Source: Candidatus Accumulibacter affinis
Lineage (GTDB): Bacteria; Pseudomonadota; Gammaproteobacteria; Burkholderiales; Rhodocyclaceae
Length of the DNA: 64,000 nt
NCBI GenBank assembly: GCA_016713625.1
Contig: JADJOT010000011.1
Coordinates: 496,001-560,000 of the forward strand
Reading direction: 5' to 3'
The notes below the pieces were generated by a model. That model saw only the letters and a list, made by a program, of their open reading frames with translations, was not told where the DNA came from and made no database searches. A program made the translations under genes and the position numbers. Each line of letters opens with the position of its first letter. Within the stretch, counting starts at the first letter, position 1. This document shows, in pieces, positions 52,628 through 60,740 of this stretch.

Positions 52628-53167
52628 ATGAAGGAAGATCTTGCGGCATTTTCCGCGCTGGCTGCTGGAATGGAGGCACCTCTGGAACTGCTTTCCGCGT
52701 GCCATCGTCGCGCCGAAGGTCAGTGTGCGATATTGCGGCGCCTGGTCGCGCACTTGCTTGCCCATGGCGTCGACGAGGAGGCGTGTACTGCGGCGGCCAA
52801 CGTGCTGCGCTACTTCGACATCTCCGCCAGGCAGCATCACGCGGACGAAGAAGATGACCTCTTCCCTGCGCTAATCGAATCAATGGCTGGGTCGGACGCG
52901 GTCTGCCTGCGCGAGATGATCGAAGGGCTTACGGCGGATCACCGTGTATTGGAAGCGGTCTGGCGGCGCCTGCGCGGTGTGCTGGAAAGGATCGCGGCCG
53001 GCGAAGACGTTGGGTTCTTCGAGGACCACGTCGAGGTGATGGTGGGCAAGTATGAACGCCACATCGAGTTCGAGGAGCGCGAGCTGTTGCCGATGGCAGC
53101 ACGATTGCTGAGCGATGATGATCTCGCTCGCGTCGGGCGTGCGATGCGTAAGAGACGACAGACATAG
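52628..53167 (+). CDS. Hemerythrin HHE-domain protein
   Basis: 179 residues from ATG 52628. A four-helix HHE fold with iron-ligand positions in SACHRRAEGQCAILRRL, SARQHHADEEDDLFPAL, LTADHRVLEAVWRRL and KYERHIEFEERELLPMAARLL. The C-terminal HIEFEERELL motif is diagnostic. Such di-iron proteins sense or bind O2 or NO, or help repair Fe-S clusters. It follows the amidotransferase fragment in the nnrS-cupin run. Confidence 0.88.
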   Translation: MKEDLAAFSALAAGMEAPLELLSACHRRAEGQCAILRRLVAHLLAHGVDEEACTAAANVLRYFDISARQHHADEEDDLFPALIESMAGSDAVCLREMIEGLTADHRVLEAVWRRLRGVLERIAAGEDVGFFEDHVEVMVGKYERHIEFEERELLPMAARLLSDDDLARVGRAMRKRRQT

Positions 53168-53315
53168 GCCGTGCCGGCGCCGCGTTCGTGGCCTTCATAC
53201 CCTGTGACGGCGTCTTGGACTCTTCCGCCAAGACAACCAATCCAAAGCCCAAGGGTGCATCCACGACTCTCGCAAAACCTCTCTGTGATCGCTCGGCGCG
53301 AGCAGGTCGTGCGGG

Positions 53316-53552
53316 TCATCCCATCTCCGGAAGGATTTCAGCTAGGGCACCCAGAACTTTGAGATTTTTCGGTAAGCCGGCATTGCCATACGTGACGAAG
53401 CCATAGAAAACTACCCAGAAGGATGACCATGCCCCAGGCGAGAAGGTGACAAGATCCTGCGCAAGATCGCGAATCGGCATGAAATAGCCGACGAACGTGA
53501 AACCCGTCCACAGGGAGAAGATGAGCCAAGTGGCGTGCTTGGCCGTTTTGAT
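53316..53552 (-). pseudogene. ccoG: ccoG (fixG/rdxA) internal fragment
   Basis: On the minus strand, in a frame interrupted upstream, the sequence reads IKTAKHATWLIFSLWTGFTF then VGYFMPIRDLAQDLVTFSPG and WSSFWVVFYGFVTYGNAGLP before running into unrelated residues and a stop at 53316. The WTGFTFVGYF, PIR and FWVxFYGFxTYGNAG segments are characteristic of CcoG, the cbb3 oxidase copper-assembly ferredoxin-like protein. Both the N-terminal helices and the Cys-rich 4Fe-4S part are absent. This is a fragment without a start codon, so it is debris. Confidence 0.75.
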
Positions 53553-53663
53553 GGCTAAACCTTGGCATCCGGATCAACGACAGGCGTGATCTTGATGACT
53601 TTTCTGGGGGCTGACTGCTGGGGAATTTTTCTTCCGACGGCCGCAATCCGAATGGATTTCACC

Positions 53664-54065
53664 TCAAATTTGAATCGGATTCCCATCGAGCCTGGCCTGC
53701 GCCACCTCGAATAGTTCGCGCTCCTCAAAGCGGACATGCTCCGCCAGCAGATCTGCAAAGCGCAACAACATGGCTCGATCGGGGCAACACATTGTGCTGG
53801 CGATACGGCGCAATTCTGCATGTTCAGTCAGCGTGCGCTGAACCAGCTCACGTTCTCCGGCGTGCGCCAGAAACACCAGAAGGTGCTGCTCCTCGATACG
53901 GAAGTGCGGATCGAGTTCGGCCGCGAAGAAACTGACGACGCGTTGCGCCAGATTCCCCAGTTCGCTCGCGTCGCCCGATTCCGCGGCACGTCGGGCGTCA
54001 CGCGCGAGCTTCAGCGCGGCGTGATGCTCGCGGGAAAGAGTCAGCAACTCAGAATGGCGCTTCAT
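53664..54065 (-). CDS. Hemerythrin-like protein, small HHE domain
   Basis: 133 residues. LTLSREHHAALKLARDARRA, DPHFRIEEQHLLVFLA, LTEHAELRRIAS and LAEHVRFEERELFEVAQARL provide the five-His/two-Glu pattern of a single hemerythrin domain. Its partner upstream, in the same direction, is the secreted protein at 54099. A direct role in NO or O2 binding in the NsrR region is likely but inferred. Confidence 0.88.
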   Translation of the reverse strand: MKRHSELLTLSREHHAALKLARDARRAAESGDASELGNLAQRVVSFFAAELDPHFRIEEQHLLVFLAHAGERELVQRTLTEHAELRRIASTMCCPDRAMLLRFADLLAEHVRFEERELFEVAQARLDGNPIQI

Positions 54066-54098
54066 GCTTGCGATCGGTGTGCCAAATGATGTCTCCGA

Positions 54099-54593
54099 TC
54101 AGTGTTCGTGCACGGAAGTGGACAGCGACCAGTCGGGATGATCGAAGAACTCGCCGTAGATTTTCAGCGCGTGCTGCAGTCGCATTGCGCCCTCCTGGCG
54201 CGACATCTTCTGGTCATTTCCCGCCATGGCTTCGGCGGCGCCGCCAAGATCGGCAATGATCAGATGCAATTGCGCGTCGGCGTCAGGCGAAAGCTTGCAA
54301 TTGGTGACCATAAAGCCAATCTGCGTGTTCGTCTGCTTTGCCAATAGCAGGTATTGAGAAGCCTTCAGCCTGTTTTCGTGAATCGCAGGCAATTGCGGTA
54401 GCAGTGCGGCCTTGATGCTCGTCATTCCCTGGCGCAATGGAGCGTCGGTCGGCCACTTCGTGCCGTTGTTCAAGGTCAGCGTGGTGGCACCGTGGCCTCC
54501 AAGGTCATGCGCGTGGTCGATGGCTACAGCCGAACCGATGCTCAGCGCCAGAGTGGTGGCGATGATCAGCCAGTTGCAAGTTTGGTTTGACAT
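54099..54593 (-). CDS. Secreted helical protein resembling DnrO-annotated proteins
   Basis: 164 residues: a signal peptide (NWLIIATTLALSIGSAVA) followed by HAHDLGGHGATTLTLNNGTKWPTDAPLRQGMTSI, a His-containing segment, and helices with MVTNCKLSPDADAQLHLIIADLGGAAEAM and a C-terminal FFDHPDW. Similar sequences in denitrifiers carry the label DnrO, without known biochemistry. The protein has conserved-looking His and Cys residues that could bind metal or haem (inference). Transcribed divergently from the NsrR-type regulator, separated by an inverted repeat. Confidence 0.6.
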   Translation of the reverse strand: MSNQTCNWLIIATTLALSIGSAVAIDHAHDLGGHGATTLTLNNGTKWPTDAPLRQGMTSIKAALLPQLPAIHENRLKASQYLLLAKQTNTQIGFMVTNCKLSPDADAQLHLIIADLGGAAEAMAGNDQKMSRQEGAMRLQHALKIYGEFFDHPDWSLSTSVHEH

Positions 54594-54623
54594 GGCGAAC
54601 GTCCTTGATAAAGCGGTACAATA

Positions 54624-54667
54624 AATATTGCTTCATCGTAACACCGGCTTTTTCGTAAAGCAATATA
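54624..54667. promoter_or_regulatory. Inverted repeat in the NsrR divergent promoter region
   Basis: ATATTGCTT (54625-54633) and AAGCAATAT (54658-54666) form a perfect 9-bp inverted repeat with 24-bp spacing, in an A/T-rich gap between the secreted-protein gene (minus) and the Rrf2 regulator (plus). Rrf2/NsrR operators are palindromic and A/T-rich. Assignment as an NsrR site is inference; the wide spacing is larger than a normal single operator. Confidence 0.45.
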
Positions 54668-54700
54668 TTTGCTACAGCTTATGTTCGCCGACATGCAGCC

Positions 54701-55135
54701 ATGAAACTCACCACCTTCTCCGACTACACCCTGCGCGTACTCATGTTCCTGGCGCTCAATCGCGACCGGCTCGCCACTATTCCGGAGATTGCCGCCGCCT
54801 ACGACATCTCGGAAAATCACCTGATGAAGGTGGTGCATCAACTGGCGCGCGCAGGCGTCATCGAATCATTGCGCGGGAAGGGTGGCGGCATCCGCCTGGC
54901 GCGCGAGCCTGAGGACATTCGGCTGGGGCAGATCGTTCGCACCAGCGAAGGCAGTGCGCCTATCGTCGAATGCATGTCGGACGATGGCGGGACCTGCCGC
55001 ATCGCACCGGCTTGCCGACTGGCGGCGGTACTGGTTCGCGCCTTTGATGCGCTCTTCGCGACACTGGACGAATACACGCTCGCCGATCTGGTGCGCGCTC
55101 CGCGCAGCTTGAAGGCATTGCTGGTCCGTGGCTAA
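54701..55135 (+). CDS. nsrR: Rrf2-family nitric-oxide-sensing repressor
   Basis: 144 residues. The winged-helix N-terminus (MKLTTFSDYTLRVLMFLAL; IAAAYDISENHLMKVVHQLAR; LRGKGGGIRLAREPEDI) and three conserved cysteines at 91, 99 and 105 (ECM, TCRIAPACRL) match NsrR, whose [Fe-S] cluster is destroyed by NO. The region upstream contains an inverted repeat. Neighbours (two hemerythrins, NnrS, nir genes) fit an NO regulon. Related IscR-type regulators have different Cys spacing. Confidence 0.88.
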   Translation: MKLTTFSDYTLRVLMFLALNRDRLATIPEIAAAYDISENHLMKVVHQLARAGVIESLRGKGGGIRLAREPEDIRLGQIVRTSEGSAPIVECMSDDGGTCRIAPACRLAAVLVRAFDALFATLDEYTLADLVRAPRSLKALLVRG

Positions 55136-55674
55136 CGGAAGCTGCGGGTCATCGAACTGTCAGAGTTACCAATAGGCGGCTCACCGCTCGGCGTCGATGC
55201 TGCCGACGGCAGATTGACGTCCGCCGGGCACGCACACCGCAAGGGCTGGCGGGCTTGACTCACCTTCAACCATACCTTGTGGGCAGTCAATAGCGCCAGG
55301 CTCTGCTCCACATAGTCGTAGGAAGAGAGGTCGTTGGCGGCGTAGCGCCCAAGCAGCGTCAACCACTGGTCATGGATCGCACAAGGCATCTGCTCATCGC
55401 CGCCTAACAAGGGGCAATCGGGACAGCGCTTCTCTGCCAGGATGTCAATGGCCGCCTGTTTCTGCCACTCCTGACGATAGTGCCTGGCGTGCGCCTCGAC
55501 CCACACTAAAGCCCGCATATCCCGCTCGTCCGGGGGGAAACGCTCGACGTACTCGGCGATGGCCTCGACCTGCTGACGAAAGAAGTCCGCGTCTGATCGG
55601 TTGGAATCCAACGAGTCGCCGACAAAGCGGGTAATCAGCGCAAGGGCCGGGTCATCTACGATATACATATTCAT
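55132..55674 (-). CDS. Hypothetical protein with CPDCP motif
   Basis: 180 residues from ATG 55674. Helix-rich: DPALALITRFVGDSLDSNRSDADFFRQQVEAIAEYVERF, then WVEAHARHYRQEWQKQAAIDILAEKRCPDCPLLGGDEQMPCAIHDQWLTLL with four Cys clustered within about 30 residues, and a polar C-terminus (SGEPPIGNSDSSM). The Cys group could bind a metal or Fe-S cluster. Its stop codon overlaps the nsrR stop region by 4 bp on the opposite strand. Family not recognised; context suggests a denitrification or NO link. Confidence 0.6.
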   Translation of the reverse strand: MNMYIVDDPALALITRFVGDSLDSNRSDADFFRQQVEAIAEYVERFPPDERDMRALVWVEAHARHYRQEWQKQAAIDILAEKRCPDCPLLGGDEQMPCAIHDQWLTLLGRYAANDLSSYDYVEQSLALLTAHKVWLKVSQARQPLRCACPADVNLPSAASTPSGEPPIGNSDSSMTRSFR

Positions 55675-55911
55675 CCTGTGCAAATGTCAGTGCGCAACCA
55701 TCAAGGATCAATATAACAAATTTGGTGCGGTGCACCAAGACATTTCCTGGTCGATCATTTCATGCGAGACTTGGAGCCGCTCTGGCTTTACCAGGGCTTC
55801 ACCGAATATTCCAGTCAGCTTCCTCCTTCCCCAAGGTCCGCAGGACATTCTCTTGAACCTCCGGCAGATTCCCCGCCGCGGCGGACACGGCTGCAGCGAA
55901 CCGCTGGCCAT

Positions 55912-56397
55912 TCATGCACCGATTCTGAGGCCGCTCTTCTTGAGGATGCGCGTCGAAAACAGGACGTCATGCGAACTACAGTCAGGCCCGAGGATCGTGG
56001 CAATGGCTGCCACCTTGGCCAGCACCTCGGCGCGCGAAATGCCATGCACCATCGCGAAGAGGTTGTAAGGCCACGCCGGCAATCGCCGTGGCCGGTGATA
56101 GCAATGGGTCACGAAGTCGAGTTCGCCGACGCGCACCCCGAGTTGGTCGATACGCTCGTCGGCAACGTCCCAAACGCTCATGCCGTTGGCGGTGTAGCCG
56201 ATCGCGTAGTGGTTGGGAACCGCGCCGATGCGCCGGATGACGCCATTTTCGAGCATGCGTGCCAGGCGCGCCATCACTTCCTCCGGCGCGATCCCGATCT
56301 CGTCGGCCAGTTGGTGATAGGGCCGCACGACCAGCGGCAGCCCCCTTTGCGTAGCGACTACGAGCAGGCGATCGATGGGGTCAACGACGGCATTCAT
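55912..56397 (-). CDS. nirH: Siroheme decarboxylase subunit NirH
   Basis: 161 residues. An Lrp/AsnC-like fold with HTH region (DRLLVVATQRGLPLVVRPYHQLADEIG) and RRIGAVPNHYAIGYTANGMSVWDVADE, then CYHRPRRLPAWPYNLFAMVHG, the core of NirD/L/G/H proteins. With NirDL and NirG it decarboxylates siroheme toward heme d1. The ATG overlaps the nirG stop (ATGA). No nirJ follows: the next 230 bp are non-coding, followed by the CPDCP protein gene. Confidence 0.88.
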   Translation of the reverse strand: MNAVVDPIDRLLVVATQRGLPLVVRPYHQLADEIGIAPEEVMARLARMLENGVIRRIGAVPNHYAIGYTANGMSVWDVADERIDQLGVRVGELDFVTHCYHRPRRLPAWPYNLFAMVHGISRAEVLAKVAAIATILGPDCSSHDVLFSTRILKKSGLRIGA

Positions 56398-56873
56398 GGC
56401 CGCACCGTTAGCTTCATTTCGACGAAGTACTCCTGCAATTTGGGGAAGGGGAAAACCGGCAAGCCGCTGGCCTCCTCGATCCCGGCGACGACCGCGTGGA
56501 TGGCGTCGGCGGTCTCGGTGGCGAGCACGAACCACATGTTGAACTCGCAGTTGCGGTCGCTTTCGCGACGGTAGTTGTGAGCCACCTCGGGGAAGGCATT
56601 GACGATATCGAGCACGCGCAGCCAATCGGCTTCCGGGACGCGCATCGCCGCCAGAACGAAAGCTCCACCCATGCGCTCGACCTGAAACATCGGACCAAAG
56701 CGGGTCAGCACGCGCGTCGCCAGCAGGCGCTGCAGACGTTCCAGCAGTTCGGCCTCGGCCATGCCGAGGCGGCTGGCAACTTCGGCGTAGGGGCGCTCGC
56801 AGATCGGAAAATCCCCCTGCAAGCCATCGATGATCGCGCGATCGGTGGCGTCGATGCACGCCGCCTCAGGCAT
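56394..56873 (-). CDS. nirG: Siroheme decarboxylase subunit NirG
   Basis: 159 residues. DRAIIDGLQGDFPICERPYAEVASRLGMAEAELLERLQRLL, RFGPMFQVERMGGAFVLAAMRVPE and the HNYRRESDRNCEFNMWFVLATET core define NirG-type proteins. The GPMF sequence takes the place of the 'IGAV' seen in NirH. It forms part of the NirDLGH siroheme decarboxylase. Overlaps nirDL by 8 bp and nirH by 4 bp. Confidence 0.88.
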   Translation of the reverse strand: MPEAACIDATDRAIIDGLQGDFPICERPYAEVASRLGMAEAELLERLQRLLATRVLTRFGPMFQVERMGGAFVLAAMRVPEADWLRVLDIVNAFPEVAHNYRRESDRNCEFNMWFVLATETADAIHAVVAGIEEASGLPVFPFPKLQEYFVEMKLTVRP

Positions 56874-57855
56874 AACGTGCGCCGCCCTGCTTGAAACGGG
56901 TCAGCGAAAACAGGACCGCGTGCGCGTAGTCGGTGAGCTGCAGCCGCGATCGCAGCTCGGCGATCCTCGCTTCGACTTCCGTCCGTGCCTGCCCGTGGAT
57001 CATGCAGAACAGGTTGAAGGGCCACGCCGGCAGCACCCGCGGTCGTTGATAGCACAAGGTGATCCCGGCCTCGCGCGCCAGGCTCTCGCCGACCTCGCCG
57101 ACGGCGGCGTCGGGGATGTCGTGCACCAGCATGGCGTTGGCCGTGTAACCGAGTTCGTAGTGTCGGACGATCACCCCGAAGCGTTTGATGATGCCTTCGG
57201 CGCACCAGCCACGGATACGTTCGAGCACCTCGCTCTCGTCACGGCCGATGCGGCTGGCGAGCACCGAAAACGGGCGAATGAACAGCGGCAAGCCTTCCTG
57301 CAGAGCCATCACCAGACGACGTTCAAACTCGTCGAGCTGCGTCGGCGGTACGAACGCGTGCCGCAGCACCGGCAACCTGCCGTTGCGTTCTTCAGCACCG
57401 CTATCGAGCGCAAAGCCGAGGTCGATGTGATATTCCTCGAGCAAGGGCAGTCGCAACAGAGGCCAGCCAGCCGCCTGTTCGATGGCGCCGAGGGCCGCCT
57501 GCAGGCGCCCTTCCGAACCGGCAGTAACGACAAACCACAGGTTGTAGCGATGCTCACGTTCGTAATTGTGGTTGACCTCGGGGAAACGATTGACTGCCTC
57601 GGCGGCCGCAGCCAACTGCTCGGTCGGCACCGCCATCGCTGCCAGGGTGCTGGCGCCGATGCGCTTGGGAGCGAAAACCGCGCCGACGCGCGCGATCTTG
57701 CCTGCCTGGCGCAGCGCTTGCAGGCTCTGCAAGACCACGGCCTCGGCGACGCCCAGGCGCGCAGCCACCTCGGCAAAGGGCGCCGAGCAGAGCGGAAAAT
57801 CCCGCTGAAAATTGTTGAGCAGGCGAAAGTCGAGGGTTAGGTCGAGGGTTTCCAT
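56866..57855 (-). CDS. nirDL: Siroheme decarboxylase, fused NirD-NirL
   Basis: 329 residues holding two Lrp/AsnC-like modules. First half: LLNNFQRDFPLCSAPFAEVAARLG, RVGAVFAPKRIGASTLAAMAVP and NHNYEREHRYNLWFVVTAG. Second half: LVMALQEGLPLFIRPFSVLASRIG, RFGVIVRHYELGYTANAMLVHDIP and CYQRPRVLPAWPFNLFCMIHG. In some denitrifiers nirD and nirL are separate genes; in others, as here, they are fused. The ATG overlaps the nirF stop (TGATG). Confidence 0.9.
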   Translation of the reverse strand: METLDLTLDFRLLNNFQRDFPLCSAPFAEVAARLGVAEAVVLQSLQALRQAGKIARVGAVFAPKRIGASTLAAMAVPTEQLAAAAEAVNRFPEVNHNYEREHRYNLWFVVTAGSEGRLQAALGAIEQAAGWPLLRLPLLEEYHIDLGFALDSGAEERNGRLPVLRHAFVPPTQLDEFERRLVMALQEGLPLFIRPFSVLASRIGRDESEVLERIRGWCAEGIIKRFGVIVRHYELGYTANAMLVHDIPDAAVGEVGESLAREAGITLCYQRPRVLPAWPFNLFCMIHGQARTEVEARIAELRSRLQLTDYAHAVLFSLTRFKQGGARYA

Positions 57856-59024
57856 CAGAACCCGGTGCGGTTGGCGCGGCTGGTGAAGAAGATGCCGCTC
57901 GGCGCCTGCACGGAGAACTCGCCGATCTTCTCGAAACTCGCCGTATCGTAGATCAGGACGCGGTTGTCGTCGCGCGCGGAAATCCAGACCTGCTCGCCAC
58001 GCGGGGTAAACTCCATGTGCAGAACCGCCTTGCCGGGTGCGAGGGTCTTCACCACCTGGCCAGTCAGCGTATCGACCACCTCGACCCAGCCGTTGTCGGG
58101 GAAAGCGTAATTGACCCACACCTGCCGGCCGTCGGGCCGCGCAATGACGAAAACCGGTTGCCCCTTGACCTGGATGCGACCGACTTCCTGCCAGCTGTCG
58201 CCGGCCACGATCAGCACCTCGTGCCGACCGATCGCCGGCAGGTAAGCACGGCCCTGCGCCATTGACCAGCCACGCAGGTGCGGCATCTTGAATACCGGCA
58301 GCTTCTCCTGACCGCGCCCATAATTTTCGAGGATGCGCCGCGTGCCCCGCTCGGGCTGCCAGGTGTCGAGCAGCGCGACACCGTCCTCGCCGAACAGCCC
58401 CGCCAGGTAATAGCGACCATCCGGGGTGACGAGTCCGTCGTAGGGCTGCAGACCGGCCGGATAGCGCTGCGTACGTGGGTGCCTCGGGTCCGAGAAATCG
58501 CTCACCCAGATCTCACCGCCGTCGAACAGTGCGTACGCGAAGCGCTGGCCGGAGAGGTCGGCAAGGCCGACGACCCTGGAAAAACTGCCGGGCGCATATT
58601 CGGCGGGTACTTCGGAAAGCAGTTCCAGCGTTTCCGCGTCAAAGGCCTTGATGCCGCCCGGAGTGTAGTTCTGCGCGACGACGATACGGCCATCCTGCGA
58701 AATCGAGCCACCAATGGCATTGCCTGACTGCAACACGCGCTTGACGATTCGCTGTTCGAGCAGGTCAACTTTCGTCAGTCCGCCGTCGCGACCGAAGACG
58801 TAGGCGTAGCGCCCATCGCGCGAGTAGACCAGCGAAGCATGCGACAGGTCGCCGAGCCCGGCGACGCGCGCATACGCTGCGCGCCGGCTGGTATCCACCA
58901 GGGTCAGCTGCCCACTGGCACGCTCGATCACCACACCAAGGTCACCAGTACCACGCAGCTCCGGTGCGGCACAGCCGGCGAGCAGGAGCATCGATAGCAG
59001 GAGCAGGAGTCTGAACATGGTCAT
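57855..59024 (-). CDS. nirF: Heme d1 biosynthesis protein NirF, lipoprotein
   Basis: 389 residues from ATG 59024 (ATG 59018 is possible). A lipoprotein signal (RLLLLLSMLLLAGC, lipid Cys at residue 18) precedes an eight-bladed propeller of the cytochrome cd1 type: LGVVIERASGQLTLVDTSRRAA, GLGDLSHASLVYSRDGRYAYVFGRDGGLTKVDL, GGSISQDGRIVVAQNYTPGG, AGDSWQEVGRIQVKGQPVFV. NirF works in a late step of heme d1 synthesis in the periplasm, possibly with NirN. It lies downstream of a cytochrome c gene and upstream of nirDL. Confidence 0.93.
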   Translation of the reverse strand: MTMFRLLLLLSMLLLAGCAAPELRGTGDLGVVIERASGQLTLVDTSRRAAYARVAGLGDLSHASLVYSRDGRYAYVFGRDGGLTKVDLLEQRIVKRVLQSGNAIGGSISQDGRIVVAQNYTPGGIKAFDAETLELLSEVPAEYAPGSFSRVVGLADLSGQRFAYALFDGGEIWVSDFSDPRHPRTQRYPAGLQPYDGLVTPDGRYYLAGLFGEDGVALLDTWQPERGTRRILENYGRGQEKLPVFKMPHLRGWSMAQGRAYLPAIGRHEVLIVAGDSWQEVGRIQVKGQPVFVIARPDGRQVWVNYAFPDNGWVEVVDTLTGQVVKTLAPGKAVLHMEFTPRGEQVWISARDDNRVLIYDTASFEKIGEFSVQAPSGIFFTSRANRTGF

Positions 59025-59327
59025 CACTCGATCGGCGTCGCTCGCGCACAGGTTCAATCGGTACGGGCATCGATCATGACCAGGAAAACCCGGCAGACCT
59101 TGCGGCACTCGCCCTCCCAAAAGCAGGACTCGACCCGTGTCGGAGAAATGCCGCCTACCATACCATAGGTCAGAGCGATCTGGCAGATGTGACGGCACCC
59201 GACACGGCGAACGGTACACCACCCCGACGACCCGCGGGAGGCTGACCCCCGGCCAAGCGCCAGCGAGGGACCGCAGAGCAGCCTCCAGGACAGGATGCCC
59301 GTCGGCGAAATTGCCTCCTCCGCGGAC
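59025..59327 (-). other. Gap between the cytochrome c gene and nirF
   Basis: 303 bp. It probably carries the nirF promoter or a processing signal. On the minus strand a 35-residue Cys-rich frame (59054-59161, ATG start, Cys 13, 19 and 23) could be a small gene, but no ribosome site is visible. No FNR-type TTGAT-N4-ATCAA palindrome was found. Confidence 0.45.
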
Positions 59328-60062
59328 TTATTTTTTCCTGGCCGGCGCCTGGGTCTTGCACCTGTTGCCCGGCATCACCAGGCTGGACTGATAAGCCGAA
59401 ATGGCGACCAGTTGGTCGTTGTCGTACTTCCTGATGATCCTGACCATGTCCGGGTTGGCATTACGACGGCGACCATCGCGGATTTCGGTCATCTGCCGGA
59501 GCAGGTACTGGTAGTGCTGGCCGGCGATCACCGGGTAGAATTTGTCCTTGACGCCCTCACCGCTGGCACCGTGGCACTCCCGGCACCCCTTCTCGTAAAG
59601 CTCCTTGCCGGTCGCCAGCTGTTTGCCGGCGTCCTTGCCCTCGTACCGACCACGATCGGTCGGGATGCAGAGCTGTGCGATGTAGGCGGAGACGTCAGCC
59701 AGTTCCTGCGGATCGGTCAAGGTTGCGGCGAACGGATACATCGTCGGGTTGTCGCGCAGACCGGCACGAATGTCCGCCATCTGCTTGATCAACACGCTGG
59801 TATGCTGCCCGGCAAGCTGCGGAATGGTCCCGTCCGGCCGCCCGGCCCCCGACGGCAAATGGCAGGCAACACACACCTCGTAGACCTCCTCACCGCGCTT
59901 CTTGTCGCCCTTGAGCTGCAGCGCTGCTATCCTCTCGCCTGCCGGGGAATTCCCTTGGTAGTCGTTGTTCTCGATACCCGGCGACTTTGCTGCTGGTGGC
60001 GCGGCATCGGCAGCACCAGCGGCGATGATCGCCAGGGAGACCACCAGAATCAGTTTGCTCAT
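59328..60062 (-). CDS. Diheme cytochrome c (c4-like), periplasmic
   Basis: 244 residues: signal peptide (LILVVSLAIIAAGAADA), then two c-type haem motifs CVACH (64-68) and CRECH (160-164), with downstream Met axial ligand candidates (NPTMYPFAATL and NPDMVRIIRK). GGGAG lies 7 bases before the ATG. Its place ahead of nirF suggests it delivers electrons to nitrite reductase or to the heme d1 enzymes, in the role of NirC/NirM; this is inference. Confidence 0.87.
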   Translation of the reverse strand: MSKLILVVSLAIIAAGAADAAPPAAKSPGIENNDYQGNSPAGERIAALQLKGDKKRGEEVYEVCVACHLPSGAGRPDGTIPQLAGQHTSVLIKQMADIRAGLRDNPTMYPFAATLTDPQELADVSAYIAQLCIPTDRGRYEGKDAGKQLATGKELYEKGCRECHGASGEGVKDKFYPVIAGQHYQYLLRQMTEIRDGRRRNANPDMVRIIRKYDNDQLVAISAYQSSLVMPGNRCKTQAPARKK

Positions 60063-60196
60063 TGCTAACTCCCTACTGTCCGAGAATCGATAGCCGCCAA
60101 TCTACATGGTTTTTGCTGGTTCATGAGGCCATGGACAAGCGCATCGACGTAAGCTGCGGCCTGCCGAAATTCATTTCCACTCCACTTCTTGTACTG

Positions 60197-60661
60197 ATGA
60201 CCAAAAACCTGCTGCTTGACGCCGCTATCCTCCTCGGACTCGCCATCCTCGGCGTCGTCGGCTACCAGCTGGCGCCGCTGCTCACTCCCAGGACCGACAT
60301 CGCTCTAGCGCTGTCGAGCTGCAACATTGGCCAACAGACCTGCGTGGCGACGCTGCCCGACGGCGGTCAGCTCGAATTCTCGATCGAACCACGGCCGATT
60401 CCCGCGCTCAAGCCGTTGCGCGTGCAGGCGACCTTCCACGGCACGACGGTACGCAAGGTCGAGGTCGATTTCACCGGCAGCCAAATGAACATGGGTTACA
60501 ATCGCCCGCGTCTGGAAAGACAAGGTGGCAGCGACCGCTTCACCGCGCAGGCCAGCCTGCCGGTGTGCATCACCGGAAGCATGGAATGGGACGCCACCGT
60601 CCTCGTCGATACCGGCAGGGCCATCGTCGCGGTACCCTTCCGCTTTGTCAGCGGTCATTGA
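60197..60661 (+). CDS. Membrane-anchored periplasmic protein of unknown function
   Basis: 154 residues from ATG 60197. One N-terminal membrane helix (LLLDAAILLGLAILGVVGYQLAPLL) followed by a beta-rich periplasmic domain (NIGQQTCVATLPDGGQLEFSIEP; KVEVDFTGSQMNMGYNRPRL; CITGSMEWDATVLVDTGRAIVAVPFRF). The Met/Asn/His-poor core with QMNMGYNR and WDATV segments recalls YtkA/FixH-type beta sandwiches, possibly copper-related. Divergent from the cytochrome c gene. Function unknown. Confidence 0.65.
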   Translation: MTKNLLLDAAILLGLAILGVVGYQLAPLLTPRTDIALALSSCNIGQQTCVATLPDGGQLEFSIEPRPIPALKPLRVQATFHGTTVRKVEVDFTGSQMNMGYNRPRLERQGGSDRFTAQASLPVCITGSMEWDATVLVDTGRAIVAVPFRFVSGH

Positions 60662-60740
60662 CAGGATAATGGCCTTTACACTGCAAAACAACGAGGAATG
60701 ACCGCCAGAATGGAGCCGACAGCCGCTACCGCAAGCGACC

